Below, in pieces: positions 17,525-25,857 of a stretch of DNA of 35,732 nucleotides (positions are counted from its first letter, which is position 1; the number at the start of each line of letters is the position of its first letter). The stretch lies in the NCBI GenBank assembly GCA_947462925.1, contig CANHQP010000040.1:1-35732 (forward strand), in the 5' to 3' direction. A program made the position numbers and the translations under genes. The stretch is from Flavobacteriia bacterium. Lineage in GTDB: Bacteria > Bacteroidota > Bacteroidia > Flavobacteriales_D > Crocinitomicaceae. Below the pieces are notes generated by a model, which saw only the letters and a program-made list of their open reading frames with translations, was not told the DNA's origin and made no database searches.

Positions 17525-19576
17525 ATGATACAAGTAAAAAACTACGTCCTTGGACAATGGATTTCGGGAGAAGGTTCTGAAACTAATTTATACAATGCAT
17601 TAACCGGTGAAAAAATCGGTGATACTTCAAGTGCAGGGTTGAATTACCAAGAAATTTTGACTTACGGTCGAGAAAAAGGCGGGCGTGCTTTGCGAAAAAT
17701 GACTTTCCAAGAGCGTGGAAGAATGTTGAAAGCATTGGCGTTGCATTTGATGGATAAAAAAGAATCTTATTACGCTTTGAGTGCACTGACAGGTGCAACG
17801 CGCATTGATTCGTGGATTGACATTGAAGGAGGAATAGGAAATCTTTTCGCAAATGCATCTGTAAGAAGACAATTTCCAGATTTACCTTATTATGTAGATG
17901 GTGTTGCTGCTCCACTTTCTAAAAATGGAAGTTTCATTGGACATCATATTATGGTTCCAAAACAAGGCGTTGCGATTCACATCAATGCGTTTAACTTCCC
18001 AATTTGGGGAATGTTAGAAAAAATCGCAGTCAATTTAATGGCGGGCGTTCCAGCGATTGTGAAACCTTCAGAATTCACTTGCTTTTTGACTGAGTTGATG
18101 GTAAAAGACATCATCGACAGTAAAATTCTTCCTGAAGGAAGTTTACAATTGGTTTGCGGATTAGGACGTGGAATCCTTGACCATGTGGACAGCGAAGATG
18201 TTGTGACTTTCACAGGAAGTGCGCACACTGGTAAAATGCTGAAAGCAATGCCACAATTTTCAGAACGAAGTGTTCCTTTTAATTTAGAAGCAGATTCATT
18301 AAATGCAACAATTTTAGGTCAACACGCTGTTCCTGGAACGATAGAATTTGATTTATTTATCAAAGAAACAACAAAAGAAATTACAATCAAAGCAGGACAA
18401 AAATGTACTGCAGTTCGAAGAATTATTGTTCCAGACAACTTACTTGACGAAGTGCAGAAAGCCATTTCAGCGCGTTTGGCTTCAACGAAAGTAGGAGATC
18501 CAAGTATGGAAGGTGTGCGCATGGGCGCTTTAGCAACGATGACACAAGTTGAGCGCGTAAGAGCAAATGTAAATCGCTTGGCGCAAACGCAAGAAATCGT
18601 TTTTGGAAATGCAAACCACGTAGATGTAACAGGAGGAGATTCTGAAAAAGGAGCATTCTTCTCTCCTATTCTGTTTGTCAATAATGATCCTTTCAAAAAT
18701 ACAGATGTGCACGAAATTGAGGCTTTTGGTCCAGTTTCGACCATCATGCCTTATAAAACGATGGACGATGCAATCGAACTTTCTCGCATGGGGAAAGGTT
18801 CTTTGGTTTCATCAATCGTTACGCCAAATGACCAAGAAGCAACTGAATATGTTGTAGGAGCAGCTAGTATGCACGGACGAATTTTGGTATTGAATAAAGA
18901 CTGTGCGAAAGAAAGTACAGGTCATGGTTCTCCAATGCCATTGTTAACGCACGGTGGACCTGGTCGCGCAGGAGGTGGAGAAGAAATGGGCGGAAAACGT
19001 GGAGTTTTACACTACATGCAACGCACAGCAATTCAAGGACATCCAACAACAATTACTAAAATTACACAACAATTTCAAGTGGGTGCAGAAATGCCAGAAG
19101 CGAATCCGCATGTTTTTAGAAAACACTTTGAAGAATTGGTTATAGGAGAAACAGTTTTCACGCACAAACATACAGTTACCGATGCAGACATCGTGAATTT
19201 CGCGAATGTTTCAGGAGACAATTTCTATGCACACATGGACGCAACTTCTTTGGAAGGAACGATTTTCGAACGCAGAGTTGCCCACGGATATTTTGTATTA
19301 TCCAAAGCAGCTGGTTTGTTTGTTGACCCGAAAAAAGGTCCAGTATTATTGAACTACGGATTGGATGAAGCGCGTTTCACCAAACCTGTTTATCCAGGTG
19401 CAACATTGGGCGTGCGATTTACAGTCAAAGAAAAAATCGATCAAGAGAAAAAAACGGAAGACGATATAGCCAAAGGAATTGTGAAATTTTTGGTGGATGT
19501 GTATGATGAAACTGGAGAGACTGTTGCGCTGGCGACGATTTTGACGATGGTGAAGAAGATAGATCAGACGAAATAG
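17525..19576 (+). CDS. paaZ: Phenylacetate degradation bifunctional protein PaaZ (aldehyde dehydrogenase / oxepin-CoA hydrolase)
   Basis: Fusion enzyme that, in the aerobic phenylacetyl-CoA pathway, opens the oxepin-CoA ring (MaoC-type hydratase domain) and oxidises the resulting aldehyde (NADP-dependent aldehyde dehydrogenase domain). The 683 residues match the E. coli enzyme in size. The dehydrogenase domain (1 to about 520) has Glu255 in NLEADSL and the nucleophile Cys294 in GQKCTAVRR, one residue off the E. coli numbering E256/C295. The MaoC domain (about 540-683) has Asp565 and His570 in SGDNFYAHMD, with the same spacing as the E. coli D561/H566 pair. No other paa gene is in the window. 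Start chosen at 17525 because of the promoter element. Confidence 0.92.
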   Translation: MIQVKNYVLGQWISGEGSETNLYNALTGEKIGDTSSAGLNYQEILTYGREKGGRALRKMTFQERGRMLKALALHLMDKKESYYALSALTGATRIDSWIDIEGGIGNLFANASVRRQFPDLPYYVDGVAAPLSKNGSFIGHHIMVPKQGVAIHINAFNFPIWGMLEKIAVNLMAGVPAIVKPSEFTCFLTELMVKDIIDSKILPEGSLQLVCGLGRGILDHVDSEDVVTFTGSAHTGKMLKAMPQFSERSVPFNLEADSLNATILGQHAVPGTIEFDLFIKETTKEITIKAGQKCTAVRRIIVPDNLLDEVQKAISARLASTKVGDPSMEGVRMGALATMTQVERVRANVNRLAQTQEIVFGNANHVDVTGGDSEKGAFFSPILFVNNDPFKNTDVHEIEAFGPVSTIMPYKTMDDAIELSRMGKGSLVSSIVTPNDQEATEYVVGAASMHGRILVLNKDCAKESTGHGSPMPLLTHGGPGRAGGGEEMGGKRGVLHYMQRTAIQGHPTTITKITQQFQVGAEMPEANPHVFRKHFEELVIGETVFTHKHTVTDADIVNFANVSGDNFYAHMDATSLEGTIFERRVAHGYFVLSKAAGLFVDPKKGPVLLNYGLDEARFTKPVYPGATLGVRFTVKEKIDQEKKTEDDIAKGIVKFLVDVYDETGETVALATILTMVKKIDQTK

Positions 19577-19582
19577 ATAGTG

Positions 19583-19617
19583 AAAATCTCGGCTTTTTGA
19601 GTTGGGATTTTTTTTAA
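19583..19617 (+). terminator. Rho-independent terminator after paaZ
   Basis: An 11-bp stem with G-T pairs (left arm from 19583, core AAAATCTC; right arm ending GGGATTTT) encloses a loop of about 7 nt and runs into a T-run ending at 19615. It lies only 17 nt before the galM ATG. Confidence 0.75.
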
Positions 19618-19633
19618 ACACGAATTGAAGGAT

Positions 19634-20593
19634 ATGCCTCAAATATTTGAGTTAACCAATCAAAATGGCTTGCGCTGTGAGATTTCATCGTTTGGAGCTA
19701 CGCTCGTTTCATTTTCGTTTACCAAGCAATCTGGTGAAGTAACACCGCTGATTTTGACCTATGCAGACCGTGAAAAATATATTGACGAAACTCAATATGA
19801 CGATCAATATATTGGGAAAACCATCGGAAGATTTGCTGGTAGAATTCGTAATGCAGAACACCCTTTCATTGATAAATCGATTCCTAAAAACGAAATTCTT
19901 CTGCACAGCGGGAAAAATGGAATTAGTTTTAAAAACTGGGAATGCCTTGCCTATCAAAACAACGCTGAAAATTCTTTTTTAACCTTGCGATGCCATTTAA
20001 ATTCAGGTGAAGATGGTTTTGTGGGTGATTTAAACATCGAAGCTAAATTTGAATTAACGCGTGATCGCGGATTGGAAATTACTTACAAAGCTTCAACGCA
20101 AACCGAAACACTTGTTAATTTGACCAACCACGCGTATTTCAATCTCGGTCAAACATCTTCCATCTTAACTCACTCGCTGCACCTAAACGCGAAAGAAAAA
20201 CTAATGCTGAACGAACATTTAGTGCCTACTGGCGAAACAAAAATGATTGCCCAAAGCTCAGAAGATTATCTAATCGAAAGACAAATCCAATCGAATTTTT
20301 CACCTTTAGATACAGTATATTTACTTGAACAAACAGAACAACCTTTAGCGCAACTCTCTTCAAAAGAAACGAATATTTCTTTGGCAATCTTTAGCAATCA
20401 ACCAATTTGTGTTGTCTATACACCTATCAATGTGAGTGACGTAAACTTTGAGATTCCCTTCCCTGCCATTTGCTTCGAAACACAAGGCTATCCGGATTGT
20501 ATGAATCATGGGATTTTCCCGAAAAATATTCTGAGAAAGGGAGAAGAGTATGTGCATTGGACGCGTTATGCTGTGAGGGAAATGGTAATTTAA
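19634..20593 (+). CDS. galM: Aldose 1-epimerase (galactose mutarotase)
   Basis: Interconverts alpha and beta anomers of hexoses such as glucose and galactose in the cytosol or periplasm. The 319-residue protein has the typical order: IGRFAGRIRNAEHPF near the N-terminus, LHSGKNGISFKNWE, then NHAYFNLG with the catalytic acid His166, and FETQGYPDCMNHG with the catalytic base Glu282. KGEEYVHWTRYAV closes the domain. No signal peptide is present. An in-frame TTG three codons earlier (19625) is a weaker start. The gene lies 17 nt after a terminator-like hairpin, so it may rely on readthrough from paaZ or on a promoter inside the end of paaZ. Confidence 0.93.
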   Translation: MPQIFELTNQNGLRCEISSFGATLVSFSFTKQSGEVTPLILTYADREKYIDETQYDDQYIGKTIGRFAGRIRNAEHPFIDKSIPKNEILLHSGKNGISFKNWECLAYQNNAENSFLTLRCHLNSGEDGFVGDLNIEAKFELTRDRGLEITYKASTQTETLVNLTNHAYFNLGQTSSILTHSLHLNAKEKLMLNEHLVPTGETKMIAQSSEDYLIERQIQSNFSPLDTVYLLEQTEQPLAQLSSKETNISLAIFSNQPICVVYTPINVSDVNFEIPFPAICFETQGYPDCMNHGIFPKNILRKGEEYVHWTRYAVREMVI

Positions 20594-20596
20594 TTG

Positions 20597-20635
20597 ATAA
20601 AAAAAAGACCTCTCAAAAAATTGAGCGGCCTCTTT
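20597..20635. terminator. Bidirectional terminator between convergent galM and the T9SS cargo gene
   Basis: Arms 20604-20616 and 20621-20635 form a stem with core CTCAA/TTGAG and one internal mismatch. The T-run is strong on the minus strand (opposite 20597-20606) and weak on the plus strand, so it mainly serves the minus-strand gene. Confidence 0.75.
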
Positions 20636-20656
20636 ATCATAAATCAAAAACAATAA

Positions 20657-23600
20657 CTATTGCTTAATTAGTTTAATTGCTTGGGTGATTGGTTGATCAA
20701 TTTGCAATAAATAACTACCGTTTGAAACACCCTGCATATTTACAATTTGAAACAAGGAATTAATTTTTCCTTGTGCAATTACTCTTCCGGAAAAGTCAGC
20801 AATTACATAGTTTTTGCCCAACAAATCGTTTGAGACGTTCATTGTAAAATTGTCGATTGTTGGGTTTGGGTAAATGATTAATTGTATTTTTTCTGCTTCT
20901 TCAATACCTGCTGCGCTACAATGAATAACCGTCAGATTTTCACTAGCATCAGCACTACAACCATTGGCGTCAGTGTAAGTGTAATTTACAAGATAAGTCC
21001 CAGCACCTAGTCCTGTATTAAAACTGTTTGAGCTAATTCCTAGACCATTAAAATCACCACCTGCAGGATTACCACCAGTTAATTGAATTATTCCTGCAGT
21101 ATCACAGAAATCATTGAATGGTAACAATGAAACTATTGGTAAGGTATTGACTGCAATAATTACCTCATCTGTATTTGAACATCCAGTGATATTATTAGTT
21201 CCGACCAAAGAATATGTTGCCGTGGCTAAAGGAATAAAAGAAATTCCATCTGTAACATCATTGTTCCATGAAAGTACATCCGCACCAGAACCGTTTAGAG
21301 TAACCACTTCACCTTCACAGATTGTTTGGTCAGCACCAGCATCAATAGTAGGTAAACTATTAACAACTAATGTCATAATCAAGGAAGTGTTTGAACAATT
21401 GTTATTATCTGTTACGTTAACATTATAATCACCAGCAGTTGTAATTGTCAGTGAATTTGTCGTTGCATCTAAAACATCAATGCCATTATTTTGCCATTGG
21501 TAGGTATATCCAGACCCTACTGTGGCATCTAACATAATAAAATCACCCTCACAAATAGTTGCTGAAGTGCCATTATTTATTATAGCAATAGGCAATTCAT
21601 TGACAACAATAGTCATTGATGCTGATGTTGCACAAGTTGGTGATGAAGTTGAGGTTGGAACGAAGGTGTAGTTAGTTGTTGAAGTATTATCTACAGATGG
21701 AGACCATGTTCCATTAATACTATTATCTGAAACGGTTGGAAGCGCACTCAATCCGCCACCATAACAAATTGGATCCACTTGTGTAAATGTTGGTGTCGTT
21801 AATGGATTAACTGTTACACCTGTAGAGGATGAAGTTGAAGAACAGTTGTTACTATTAGTAACTTGAACTGTGTATGATCCTGCCGCAGAAGCTACATAAT
21901 TTGAAGTAGTTGCACCCGCTATATTTGTACCATTATTTTTCCATTGATAATTCAACCCCAAACCTGTATTAGCATTTAATGTTAAAGTCCCTCCTTGGCA
22001 AATAGAGGTTGAACCTGAAGCAGTAATTGTAGCACCAGGTAATGTATTTACAGTAATTGACATTGTTGCGTTAGTTGCGCAAGTTGGCGATGCAGTCGAT
22101 GTAGGAGTAAAAGTATAATTTGTCGTTGCTGTATTATTTAAAGAAGGTGACCAAATTCCAGCTATACTGTTGTTTGAGGTAGTTGGAAGTGCATTCAAAG
22201 TTGCTCCCAAACAAATAGGTGCTACTTGGGTAAAAGTAGGTGTGGTCAAAGGGTTCACTGTTACTGAAGTAGCTAAAGAGGTTGCTGAACAGTTATTACT
22301 ATTTGTTACTTGAACACTGTAAGGACCTGATGCAGTCGCTGAATAACTTGCTGACGTGGCGCCAGGAATATTAACTCCATTATTTTTCCACTGATAACTA
22401 AAACCAGTCCCCGTATTTGCATTCAATACCACTGAACTACCTTGACAAACCGTTGCTACTCCTCCTGATGTGATTGTAGCTGTTGGTAACGCATTTACGG
22501 CTATAGTCATCGTTGTTGACGCTGCGCAAGTTGGTGCAACAGTTGATGACGGGGTAAATGTATATAAGGTTGTAGTTGCATTATTCAAAGCAGGTGACCA
22601 AATTCCAGCTATACTGTTGTTTGATGTCGTTGGAAGTGAATTTAAGGTTACACCTGCACAAATAGCAGGAACTTGCGTGAATGTTGGTGTTGTGAAAGGA
22701 TTCGCCGTAACTACAGTTGCTGCAGAAGTTGCTGAACAACTTGTATTATTTGTTACTACAACAGTATATGAGCCAGAAGTTACTGCAGTGTAATTTGCAG
22801 ATGTTGCACCAGATATATTAGTGCCATTCGCTTTCCATTGATACGTAAAACCTGTACCAGTATTAGCACTCAATACAACATTGGAACCTAAACAAAATGA
22901 AGTAACACCTGAAGCAGTAATTGTTGCTGAAGGTGCAATATTAGCGGTTACAATTGATGCAGGTGAAGTTGAAGTGCAACCGGATGTATTCGTTACCATA
23001 ACTGTATATGAACCAGACGTTGTAGCAGCATAACTTGCTGCCGTTGCACCTGCAATATTTACCCCATTATTTTTCCATTGATAAGTAGAACCTGCTGCTG
23101 TAGTTGCATTAAACGTAGTGGAACCACCTTGACAAAAAGAAAGTGGACCTGAAGCACTGACACTTAGAGGTATTGATTGGCAACGCGATACTTTTACAAC
23201 ACCTGTGCCTGTGTGCGCCAAAAAGACATCTCCATTTGTTTTATCAACCTCAAAACCACCCGGAAAATCACTACTAGCGCCACCAAATCCTTTTAAATAG
23301 CCGGCAATACCCGTACTATTTGTAATAAGCAAAAAAGAATCCCAAGCACCTTGACCAGTAATTTGATAAGAATCAACACTGAAAGTTGAAGTACCTATAA
23401 ATCTTCCAAATAAATATATATTGTTAGCTAAATCCAATTTTATATCCCATGGCCTGCATCCAGATGCATATGTTACTCTTTTAATAAATTGGTGATTTCC
23501 GTTTTGGTCAAGTTTTTGAATAAAAATATCGTCATTTACTCCGCCGCCAGCTAAACTTATTGGGGCAGATTCAGTATCCACCGAAACTGTACCAACTATG

Positions 23601-24607
23601 TTACCAGTTAATACAACCGAATTATTTTGCACTGCAACAAATGGAAACATGTCATTTCCTGTGCCTCCAAATTGTCTCGCCCATAAAAAGCCACCTGTCG
23701 AATTGTATTTTACTAAAAGACCATCAGACCCTCCGTATGATGTCTTATTATTTACAGCAACTGGATCAGGATCAACATCAATCGTTCCTAAAAACTTTCT
23801 TGTTACATATATATTTTGATTATCATCGATAGCAAGTCCTAAATCGGTAGAAATTGTATCTGACAATTTTTTTACGAAGATAAAATTTCCACTTGCATCT
23901 AATTTTAATAAAAAAACATAGCCCGAATTAGCACCCCCGGAATGATAAATATTTACCACACCCGCTCCAGGATTAAAATCTACATTACCACTGTAAGTTG
24001 GCGAGGTATTGTACGCAACATATCCAACAATATAAATATTGCCGGCATTATCCTTTTCCATCTTAAATGGAGCACAAGAAGCATTAGCTCCTCCTATCGT
24101 TAAAACTGAAATTGGAGTATTTAAGTCCTCTTGTTTTCTAACTATGCAAATATCCAATTTTCCAATTGGACTTTTACTTATGAAATAGCAACCATTTCCA
24201 AATTTTGTGGTTTGATCAAAGTAACCACAAGATAAATATTCATTAGGAGCAGTAGCTATTACATCATTTAATTGGCAACCTGCACCAAGAGCCTCTCCGT
24301 AAATAAGTCCTTCATAATTTACAGCATTGCTAGATTGAATAATTTTTTCAAGGAAAGCACCTCCATTACCTGTCCCAGCGCTACCTTGCCCAACATTTAA
24401 AACCCTTGTAGAATCATAATTTAAAGCAATCCCAAAAACTCTACCGCCTTGATAAACGCTACCTGGTATTGCACAGGAAGGATTAGGATTGTCAAATCCA
24501 TAAGTATTGGTAATTGGGGTATCCCAAACAACATAAGATTCAAGTTGGCCTAACGAGCAAAAGCTAAGCCCAAAAGTAAATAAAGCTGTGAAGTACTTTT
24601 TTTTCAT
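20657..24607 (-). CDS. Large T9SS-secreted protein with beta-propeller-like head and Ig-like repeats
   Basis: A 1316-residue exported protein. Residues 1-20 form a signal peptide (MKKKYFTALFTFGLSFCSLG). Residues about 30-480 hold repeated blade-like units (NIYIVGYV, NIYVTRKFLGTIDVD, NNIYLFGRFIGTSTF), as in SBBP/beta-propeller proteins of Bacteroidota. From about 485 come Ig-like modules with the pattern FCQGG/C-L-G-S, YQWKNNGVNI and SGSYTV-V-T-N; three of them carry an extra TPTFTQV-type module, giving the 149-residue repeat unit. The last 75 residues are a T9SS type A sorting domain (IIYPNPTIDNFTMNV through YLLQID), so it is predicted to be surface-attached or released. It follows an unknown gene by 12 bp and is likely an adhesin; that role is inference. 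Confidence 0.88.
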   Translation of the reverse strand: MKKKYFTALFTFGLSFCSLGQLESYVVWDTPITNTYGFDNPNPSCAIPGSVYQGGRVFGIALNYDSTRVLNVGQGSAGTGNGGAFLEKIIQSSNAVNYEGLIYGEALGAGCQLNDVIATAPNEYLSCGYFDQTTKFGNGCYFISKSPIGKLDICIVRKQEDLNTPISVLTIGGANASCAPFKMEKDNAGNIYIVGYVAYNTSPTYSGNVDFNPGAGVVNIYHSGGANSGYVFLLKLDASGNFIFVKKLSDTISTDLGLAIDDNQNIYVTRKFLGTIDVDPDPVAVNNKTSYGGSDGLLVKYNSTGGFLWARQFGGTGNDMFPFVAVQNNSVVLTGNIVGTVSVDTESAPISLAGGGVNDDIFIQKLDQNGNHQFIKRVTYASGCRPWDIKLDLANNIYLFGRFIGTSTFSVDSYQITGQGAWDSFLLITNSTGIAGYLKGFGGASSDFPGGFEVDKTNGDVFLAHTGTGVVKVSRCQSIPLSVSASGPLSFCQGGSTTFNATTAAGSTYQWKNNGVNIAGATAASYAATTSGSYTVMVTNTSGCTSTSPASIVTANIAPSATITASGVTSFCLGSNVVLSANTGTGFTYQWKANGTNISGATSANYTAVTSGSYTVVVTNNTSCSATSAATVVTANPFTTPTFTQVPAICAGVTLNSLPTTSNNSIAGIWSPALNNATTTLYTFTPSSTVAPTCAASTTMTIAVNALPTATITSGGVATVCQGSSVVLNANTGTGFSYQWKNNGVNIPGATSASYSATASGPYSVQVTNSNNCSATSLATSVTVNPLTTPTFTQVAPICLGATLNALPTTSNNSIAGIWSPSLNNTATTNYTFTPTSTASPTCATNATMSITVNTLPGATITASGSTSICQGGTLTLNANTGLGLNYQWKNNGTNIAGATTSNYVASAAGSYTVQVTNSNNCSSTSSSTGVTVNPLTTPTFTQVDPICYGGGLSALPTVSDNSINGTWSPSVDNTSTTNYTFVPTSTSSPTCATSASMTIVVNELPIAIINNGTSATICEGDFIMLDATVGSGYTYQWQNNGIDVLDATTNSLTITTAGDYNVNVTDNNNCSNTSLIMTLVVNSLPTIDAGADQTICEGEVVTLNGSGADVLSWNNDVTDGISFIPLATATYSLVGTNNITGCSNTDEVIIAVNTLPIVSLLPFNDFCDTAGIIQLTGGNPAGGDFNGLGISSNSFNTGLGAGTYLVNYTYTDANGCSADASENLTVIHCSAAGIEEAEKIQLIIYPNPTIDNFTMNVSNDLLGKNYVIADFSGRVIAQGKINSLFQIVNMQGVSNGSYLLQIDQPITQAIKLIKQ
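21591..22931 (-). repeat. Three tandem 447-bp repeats encoding 149-residue units
   Basis: Matching points of the TPTFTQV segment fall at 21781, 22228 and 22675 on the plus strand, exactly 447 bp apart twice. Each unit codes for an Ig-like module (ATIT... YQWKNNG ... VTN) plus a companion module (TPTFTQV..IC ... SLPTTSNNSIAGIWSP ... TMTI.VN.LP). Copies are similar but not identical, so they have diverged since duplication. Neighbouring Ig modules on both sides lack the companion module. Confidence 0.85.
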
Positions 24608-24619
24608 GATTATTCGTTT

Positions 24620-25138
24620 TTATATATTTTGTAATTTTGTATCGCACATAGGAAAGAATGAATTCAAAAGATCAAAAGCTTCCTCGAAAATATCAAAGGG
24701 GAAACCCTGAGCATTTAGAATACTTTTTAAAATGCTTTTCAATTGATTTAATAATGCATTAAACAAATGATAAAATTTTCCTCCAAGTAAATCGTTAAAT
24801 AATTCCTGTGCCTTTTCCCAAAGCCAATCTAATACTTTAAGTTTAGCGTATAGACTTTCACCCGTTAAACCATTCTCGCTAAGTTTTTTATATAATTCTT
24901 TAGGATTAGTAACTGATTCTATCTTAAAGTCACGTTTTGAATTAACTAGAAATTCAAATGTAGAAGCCATAATTTCTTCGACGTTAATATACATTTTGTC
25001 AGTTACATCAAGTGTCATCATTGATAATTCATATGCTATTGACTTAACAACTTCAGGGCACTTTTCTAAGAAATTACTGCTTAAAAAAATATCTTTATTA
25101 TATTCGTCATCGGGTATTTTATCTATTTTATAAAACAT
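24620..25138 (-). CDS. Protein of unknown function upstream of the T9SS cargo
   Basis: A 172-residue protein without signal peptide or obvious membrane span. It is acidic in the N-terminal half (DKIPDDEYNKDIFL) and predicted mostly helical. Residues about 95-165 (WLWEKAQELFNDLLGG, FNALLNQLKSILKSILNAQG) look amphipathic. No family was recognised. Its stop lies 12 bp before the start of the 1316-residue surface protein and it follows two HTH genes in the same direction, so it is probably part of the same transcript. It could be a cytosolic partner or an unrelated small gene; no function is claimed. Confidence 0.75.
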   Translation of the reverse strand: MFYKIDKIPDDEYNKDIFLSSNFLEKCPEVVKSIAYELSMMTLDVTDKMYINVEEIMASTFEFLVNSKRDFKIESVTNPKELYKKLSENGLTGESLYAKLKVLDWLWEKAQELFNDLLGGKFYHLFNALLNQLKSILKSILNAQGFPFDIFEEAFDLLNSFFPMCDTKLQNI

Positions 25139-25212
25139 AATTATGTAAGATTTAAATTCCCCCTACTCTCTAGCTCCTCAACTTTTTTCTTCAATATTTC
25201 AAATTATCATTT

Positions 25213-25458
25213 TCATTCCTTAACAATCCGCTCAAACTCTTCCTGCCAATTCAAATCCAATTTCCCTTCTTCAGCAAACATATAAGTCTGCAAGGCTCTA
25301 CTATATTTAATTGGCGCTTTAAATTCAGTTTTTAAAATTTCTAGATATGAGTAAACCATTCGTTGTGAAATCTGTAATTTTAAAGCTATTTCAGCTGGAT
25401 TTCCTGTGGATTTTTTTTCAATTAACGCTACTAAAATTTTAATTTTCTTCAGATTCAT
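25213..25458 (-). CDS. Small HTH DNA-binding protein (copy 1)
   Basis: An 81-residue protein that is almost entirely one helix-turn-helix domain: KIKILVALIEKKSTGNPAEI, then LQISQRMVYSYLEILKTEF as the recognition region (about 28-47), and a beta-wing with YMFAEEGKLDL. This arrangement resembles the winged HTH of the DeoR/HTH_11 type that Bacteroidota carry as stand-alone small proteins. It is a paralogue of the gene at 25533-25760, sharing 'LIEK..TG.P.E.A..L..S.R..Y.Y...LK.EFKAPI.Y'. It lies upstream of the unknown gene at 24620 and probably acts as a local transcription regulator. The target is unknown. Confidence 0.8.
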   Translation of the reverse strand: MNLKKIKILVALIEKKSTGNPAEIALKLQISQRMVYSYLEILKTEFKAPIKYSRALQTYMFAEEGKLDLNWQEEFERIVKE

Positions 25459-25532
25459 GCTTCAAAAACTCATTTACGTGGACGCAAAGAAAGGAACCGA
25501 CACTGAAATGACACTTCAGTTTAACTTTGGTC

Positions 25533-25760
25533 TCAAATTGATTTCATCCAAATCCAATTTAATTTTCCTTTGCGCTCAAAATGATAAGATTTTCGATATG
25601 GATTGTATGCGATTGGTGCTTTAAATTCTAGTTTTAAAGTTTGCACATAGTGATAAATCGTTCTCTCCGAAACTTCTAGAATTTCCGCTACCTCTCTGGG
25701 TGTGCCAGTTCTTTCTTTCTCTATCAAATGAATGAAATATTTGATTTTTTTAATATTCAT
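25533..25760 (-). CDS. Small HTH DNA-binding protein (copy 2)
   Basis: A 75-residue winged-HTH-like protein and paralogue of the gene 75 bp downstream. It has KIKYFIHLIEKERTGTPREV, the recognition region ILEVSERTIYHYVQTLKLEF and a wing with YHFERKGKLN. The C-terminus NWIWMKSI differs from copy 1; a one-base shift would instead continue KLDLDEINLRPKLN, which is closer to copy 1, so a frameshift here is possible. It is divergent from the ECF sigma gene, with a 97-bp shared intergenic region, so it may regulate that promoter. Probably co-transcribed with copy 1. Confidence 0.78.
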   Translation of the reverse strand: MNIKKIKYFIHLIEKERTGTPREVAEILEVSERTIYHYVQTLKLEFKAPIAYNPYRKSYHFERKGKLNWIWMKSI

Positions 25761-25795
25761 GGAAACAGTTTCTTTTCTATAGGTCGAATGAAAAT

Positions 25796-25803
25796 TACTT
25801 TTG
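25796..25803 (+). promoter_or_regulatory. Candidate -7 promoter element of the ECF sigma operon
   Basis: TACTTTTG is an exact TAnnTTTG match 54 nt before the sigma factor ATG. A second exact match, TACATTTG at 25842-25849, lies only 8 nt before the ATG and would give an almost leaderless transcript. No convincing -33 element was seen for either. Confidence 0.45.
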
Positions 25804-25857
25804 TCCCGAATAGAAAAATTTTATTACCTGAAAATTTAGTTTACATTTGAAATCGAA

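Noticed and set aside
22470..22793. Plus-strand open frame of 107 codons inside the Ig-like repeats
   Set aside because: It mirrors the repeated, Thr/Ser/Val-rich coding strand and does not resemble a known protein.
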